From Microbacteriaceae bacterium (lineage in GTDB: Bacteria; Actinomycetota; Actinomycetes; Actinomycetales; Microbacteriaceae), in the NCBI GenBank assembly GCA_025464125.1, contig JAODLU010000101.1, forward strand, positions 1 through 5,836: a DNA stretch of 5,836 nucleotides, in the 5' to 3' direction. The notes under the pieces were generated by a model. The model was not told where the DNA came from. It made no database searches and worked only from the letters and a program-made list of their open reading frames with translations. Positions 4,955 to 5,836 of this stretch are shown here, piece after piece (the first letter of the stretch is position 1; every line of letters begins with the position of its first letter). A program made the translations under genes and the position numbers.

Positions 4955-5836
4955 ATGCGGTTGATCGCCACCCTGCGCGCGTCATCCCGCAGCCCCTTCC
5001 TGCAGGTCGTGAAGACCTCTATCGCGGCAATTCTCGCGTGGCTGGCATGCAACCTCCTGCTGAACCAGCCGCTGCCGATCTTCGCCGCAATTGCAGCCCT
5101 TCTCGTTGTACAACCGAGCGTCAACCAGTCCCTGGCCAAAGGGGTCGAGCGCAGCGTCGGCGTAGTCGTCGGTGTGCTGATCGCCTACGGTGCCGCGATC
5201 GTATTCGGCTCATCCAGCTGGATCGTGCTCGGCATCATCGTGGTCTGTCTCATCCTGGCCTGGGCCCTGCGCCTGACACCGGGGTCGGCGAACCAGATTC
5301 CGATCAGTGCGATGCTCGTGCTGGCGATCGGATCACACACGCCGGGCTATGCGGTCAATCGCATCATCGAAACGGTTATCGGGGCAGTCATCGGGCTGCT
5401 CGTCAACGTGGCACTTGTGCCGCCGGTGCTGATCGGACCTGCGCACGACGCGGTGGTTTCACTCGCGACTGCTGTGGCCGAGACGCTGTCGTCACTGGCT
5501 TCCGCCCTGCGCGCCAAAACTGACAGGCCGGCGCTCGCCACGATGCTGGCGAACGCGCGAGCCCTGAAAGACCAACAGCAGAGAACCGCTGACGCGCTCA
5601 CTCGCGCCGAAGAGAGCCTCATGCTGAACCCTCGCGGTGGCAAACATCGGGTGGTGCTGCGAGCCGACCGCGCCTTTTTCGCTTCCCTCACCGTGCTCAC
5701 GACCCGCGTGCTCGGCATGGCTCGCGCCGTGCACGACAACTACGACCCCGGCCTGCCCGGCGATCCGGTAGCCAGGTCGATCGCCCTCGAACTCGATCGA
5801 GCAGCACATGACCTGCTGCTACTCAGTCATCGGCGC
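4955..5836 (+). CDS. FUSC family (aromatic acid exporter-like) membrane protein, C-terminus cut by window edge
   Basis: Integral membrane protein of the FUSC / aromatic acid exporter superfamily, members of which are proposed to export aromatic acids or fusaric acid and related compounds. The frame is open for 294 codons to the window end. Seen directly: about six hydrophobic segments at roughly residues 16-36, 39-53, 66-84, 88-106, 114-126 and 136-158, with the Arg-x-x-Gly-x-x-x-Gly type segment RSVGVVVGV (66-74) typical of the family; then a soluble, helix-rich part (about 163-294) with charged heptad-like stretches such as ALKDQQQRTADALTRAEE, expected in the cytoplasm. The ATG at 4955 is chosen because it lies just before the first helix and has TACGCT 6 nt upstream; it follows the small membrane protein gene by 33 bp. 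Substrate is unknown, and the family call is from sequence pattern, not a search. Confidence 0.85.
   Translation, partial: MRLIATLRASSRSPFLQVVKTSIAAILAWLACNLLLNQPLPIFAAIAALLVVQPSVNQSLAKGVERSVGVVVGVLIAYGAAIVFGSSSWIVLGIIVVCLILAWALRLTPGSANQIPISAMLVLAIGSHTPGYAVNRIIETVIGAVIGLLVNVALVPPVLIGPAHDAVVSLATAVAETLSSLASALRAKTDRPALATMLANARALKDQQQRTADALTRAEESLMLNPRGGKHRVVLRADRAFFASLTVLTTRVLGMARAVHDNYDPGLPGDPVARSIALELDRAAHDLLLLSHRR

Noticed and set aside
5038..5523. Open frame of 161 codons on the plus strand
   Set aside because: Out of frame within the FUSC gene; the translation is Arg/Ala-rich and lacks membrane segments, while the frame from 4955 gives six coherent helices.

Overview
The window looks like chromosomal DNA of a high-GC Gram-positive bacterium (Actinobacteria, most likely Micrococcales, perhaps Microbacteriaceae). 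The basis is a GC content of roughly 60-65 percent, strong C/G bias at third codon positions, one GTG start, AAGGAG-type ribosome binding sites, two starts of the form TANNNT-N6-ATG expected of leaderless mRNAs, and protein families typical of this group. Placement below phylum is inference. I see no insertion sequence, integrase, tRNA, rRNA or CRISPR array.

Layout. Positions 1-2461 are on the minus strand and read zwf-like glucose-6-phosphate dehydrogenase, then the A and B subunits of a 3-oxoacid CoA-transferase (B is cut by the window edge). From 2493 everything is on the plus strand: a GH15 trehalase/glucoamylase-type hydrolase (2493-4283), a 320-bp intergenic region with a good promoter and a foldable leader, a small two-helix membrane protein (4604-4921), and a FUSC-type (aromatic acid exporter-like) membrane protein cut by the right edge.

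How the genes may work together. The dehydrogenase and the hydrolase start head to head with only 31 bp between start codons. Intracellular hydrolysis of trehalose or short alpha-glucans gives glucose, which after phosphorylation feeds the oxidative pentose phosphate route, so shared control is plausible. The dehydrogenase is not canonical: the catalytic Asp/His pair is kept, but the glycine-loop lysine and the arginine that normally contacts the NADP 2'-phosphate are replaced. The CoA-transferase pair is translationally coupled and handles acetoacetate or 3-oxoadipate activation; it may be read through from zwf. The small membrane protein and the FUSC protein may form a separate envelope unit.

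The most notable unexplained structure is the leader at about 4490-4603. It can form two mutually exclusive folds, one of which hides the ribosome binding site of the small membrane protein. All folding and alignment here was done by eye.
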